Part shown: one piece after another, positions 6,068-6,353 of the stretch
Numbering within the stretch: the stretch's first letter is position 1
Layout of the letters: every line of letters begins with the position of its first letter
NCBI GenBank assembly: GCA_011391455.1
Contig: JAABQN010000122.1
Location: 1 to 6,353, forward strand
Length of the DNA stretch: 6,353 nucleotides
Direction of reading: 5' to 3'
Source: Nitrospiraceae bacterium
GTDB lineage: Bacteria; Nitrospirota; Nitrospiria; Nitrospirales; Nitrospiraceae
Made by a program: the position numbers and the translations under genes
Notes under the pieces: model-generated
What the model saw: only the letters and a program-made list of their open reading frames with translations
Told to the model about the DNA's origin: nothing
Database searches by the model: none

Positions 6068-6072
6068 CCTCC
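6068..6072 (-). promoter_or_regulatory. Ribosome binding site of the lipoprotein gene
   Basis: A perfect GGAGG on the minus strand, 5 nt before the ATG at 6062. It fixes the start that also gives the ideal lipoprotein signal peptide. Confidence 0.65.
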
Positions 6073-6103
6073 GTGTATTGTGACGGGCGATTCCTTGAGA
6101 AGG

Positions 6104-6136
6104 GCTGTTCCCTGAGTGATGAACTCAGGGAACGGC
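6104..6136. terminator. Long intergenic hairpin between DUF1059 and lipoprotein genes
   Basis: GTTCCCTGAG (6107-6116) is perfectly complementary to CTCAGGGAAC (6124-6133). Pairing extends outward by three positions, including one G-T, and inward by one T-A, giving a stem of about 14 bp with a 5-nt loop. It lies 20 nt after the DUF1059 stop in the direction of transcription, the usual place for a terminator. Neither strand has a good T-run after it, so it may instead be an RNA-stabilising 3' stem or a protein-binding palindrome. Confidence 0.45.
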
Positions 6137-6155
6137 ACCCCAGTCAAGAGTTCGT

Positions 6156-6353
6156 TTAGACTGTGACGGTGACCGTCTTGATCGCCGCCTTCACCTGGGC
6201 CGCCATTTCCTGCGGGATTGAATCCAGTTTATGGCACTGCTTGGCGTGGGTGGCTACCAACTGCATCAGTTCCGCTTCCGTTTCGGCCCGCACCTGGAAT
6301 CCGCAGCCGCCCGCCGGTTGGACATCCAGACATCCGAGTTGCTTGTATGGTTT
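6156..6353 (-). CDS. DUF1059 family protein (5' end outside window)
   Basis: The reading frame is open from the window edge to a TAA at 6156-6158 and gives 65 residues, KPYKQLGCLDVQPAGGCGFQ and onward. The pattern matches DUF1059 small proteins: an early Cys, a GCGFQVRAETEAEL segment, then HAKQCHKLDSIPQEM and the final helix QVKAAIKTV. These proteins are normally about 55-70 residues, so only a few N-terminal residues, including the start codon, should be missing. Function is unknown. The C-terminal VTVTV tail is a little unusual. The hairpin that follows separates it from the lipoprotein operon. Its own promoter is outside the window. Confidence 0.82.
   Translation of the reverse strand, partial: KPYKQLGCLDVQPAGGCGFQVRAETEAELMQLVATHAKQCHKLDSIPQEMAAQVKAAIKTVTVTV

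Overview
The window is a stretch of bacterial chromosome in which every supported gene lies on the minus strand, so transcription runs from high to low coordinates. Base composition is moderately GC-rich by eye. Shine-Dalgarno sites (GGAGG, GGGAGGG), a diderm-type lipoprotein signal and small conserved families (DUF1059, DUF488, DUF2784, TfoX-like) point to a Gram-negative bacterium. The gene mix and a heptamer repeat (GTGAAAC-like) at the left edge remind me of Nitrospira (Nitrospirota). That assignment is an impression from memory and cannot be proved from this sequence. I see no tRNA, rRNA, CRISPR array, transposase or integrase.

Reading in the direction of transcription: (1) 6156-6353 is the 3' part of a DUF1059 gene, followed by a strong intergenic hairpin. 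(2) 4397-6062 looks like a three-gene operon: a small outer-membrane-type lipoprotein of unknown function, a UbiE-like SAM-dependent methyltransferase and a TfoX N-terminal-domain protein, with gaps of 21 and 7 nt. (3) After about 200 nt without a gene, 3358-4197 encodes a second, unrelated methyltransferase with an N-terminal zinc ribbon. (4) After about 265 nt without a gene, 1674-3092 encodes an exported reprolysin-like zinc metalloprotease, and 1066-1560 encodes a small exported protein. (5) 94-1011 holds a DUF488 gene and a DUF2784 membrane-protein gene separated by 3 nt.

The most interesting part is the protease locus. The 164-residue protein next to the protease aligns without a gap, over 114 residues, with the region between the protease's signal peptide and its catalytic domain (the presumed prodomain). 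It ends exactly where that region ends, at the shared Leu-Pro-Pro-Asp. It is therefore a free-standing, exported copy of the prodomain. If the prodomain inhibits or folds the protease, as in many secreted proteases, this protein may do the same in trans. The protease itself stops just after what looks like the first strand of a fibronectin type III domain. A 13-bp hairpin followed by a T-rich run lies inside its signal-peptide coding region.

The operons appear functionally unrelated to one another. The window is best described as small accessory and housekeeping genes surrounding a protease and prodomain pair.
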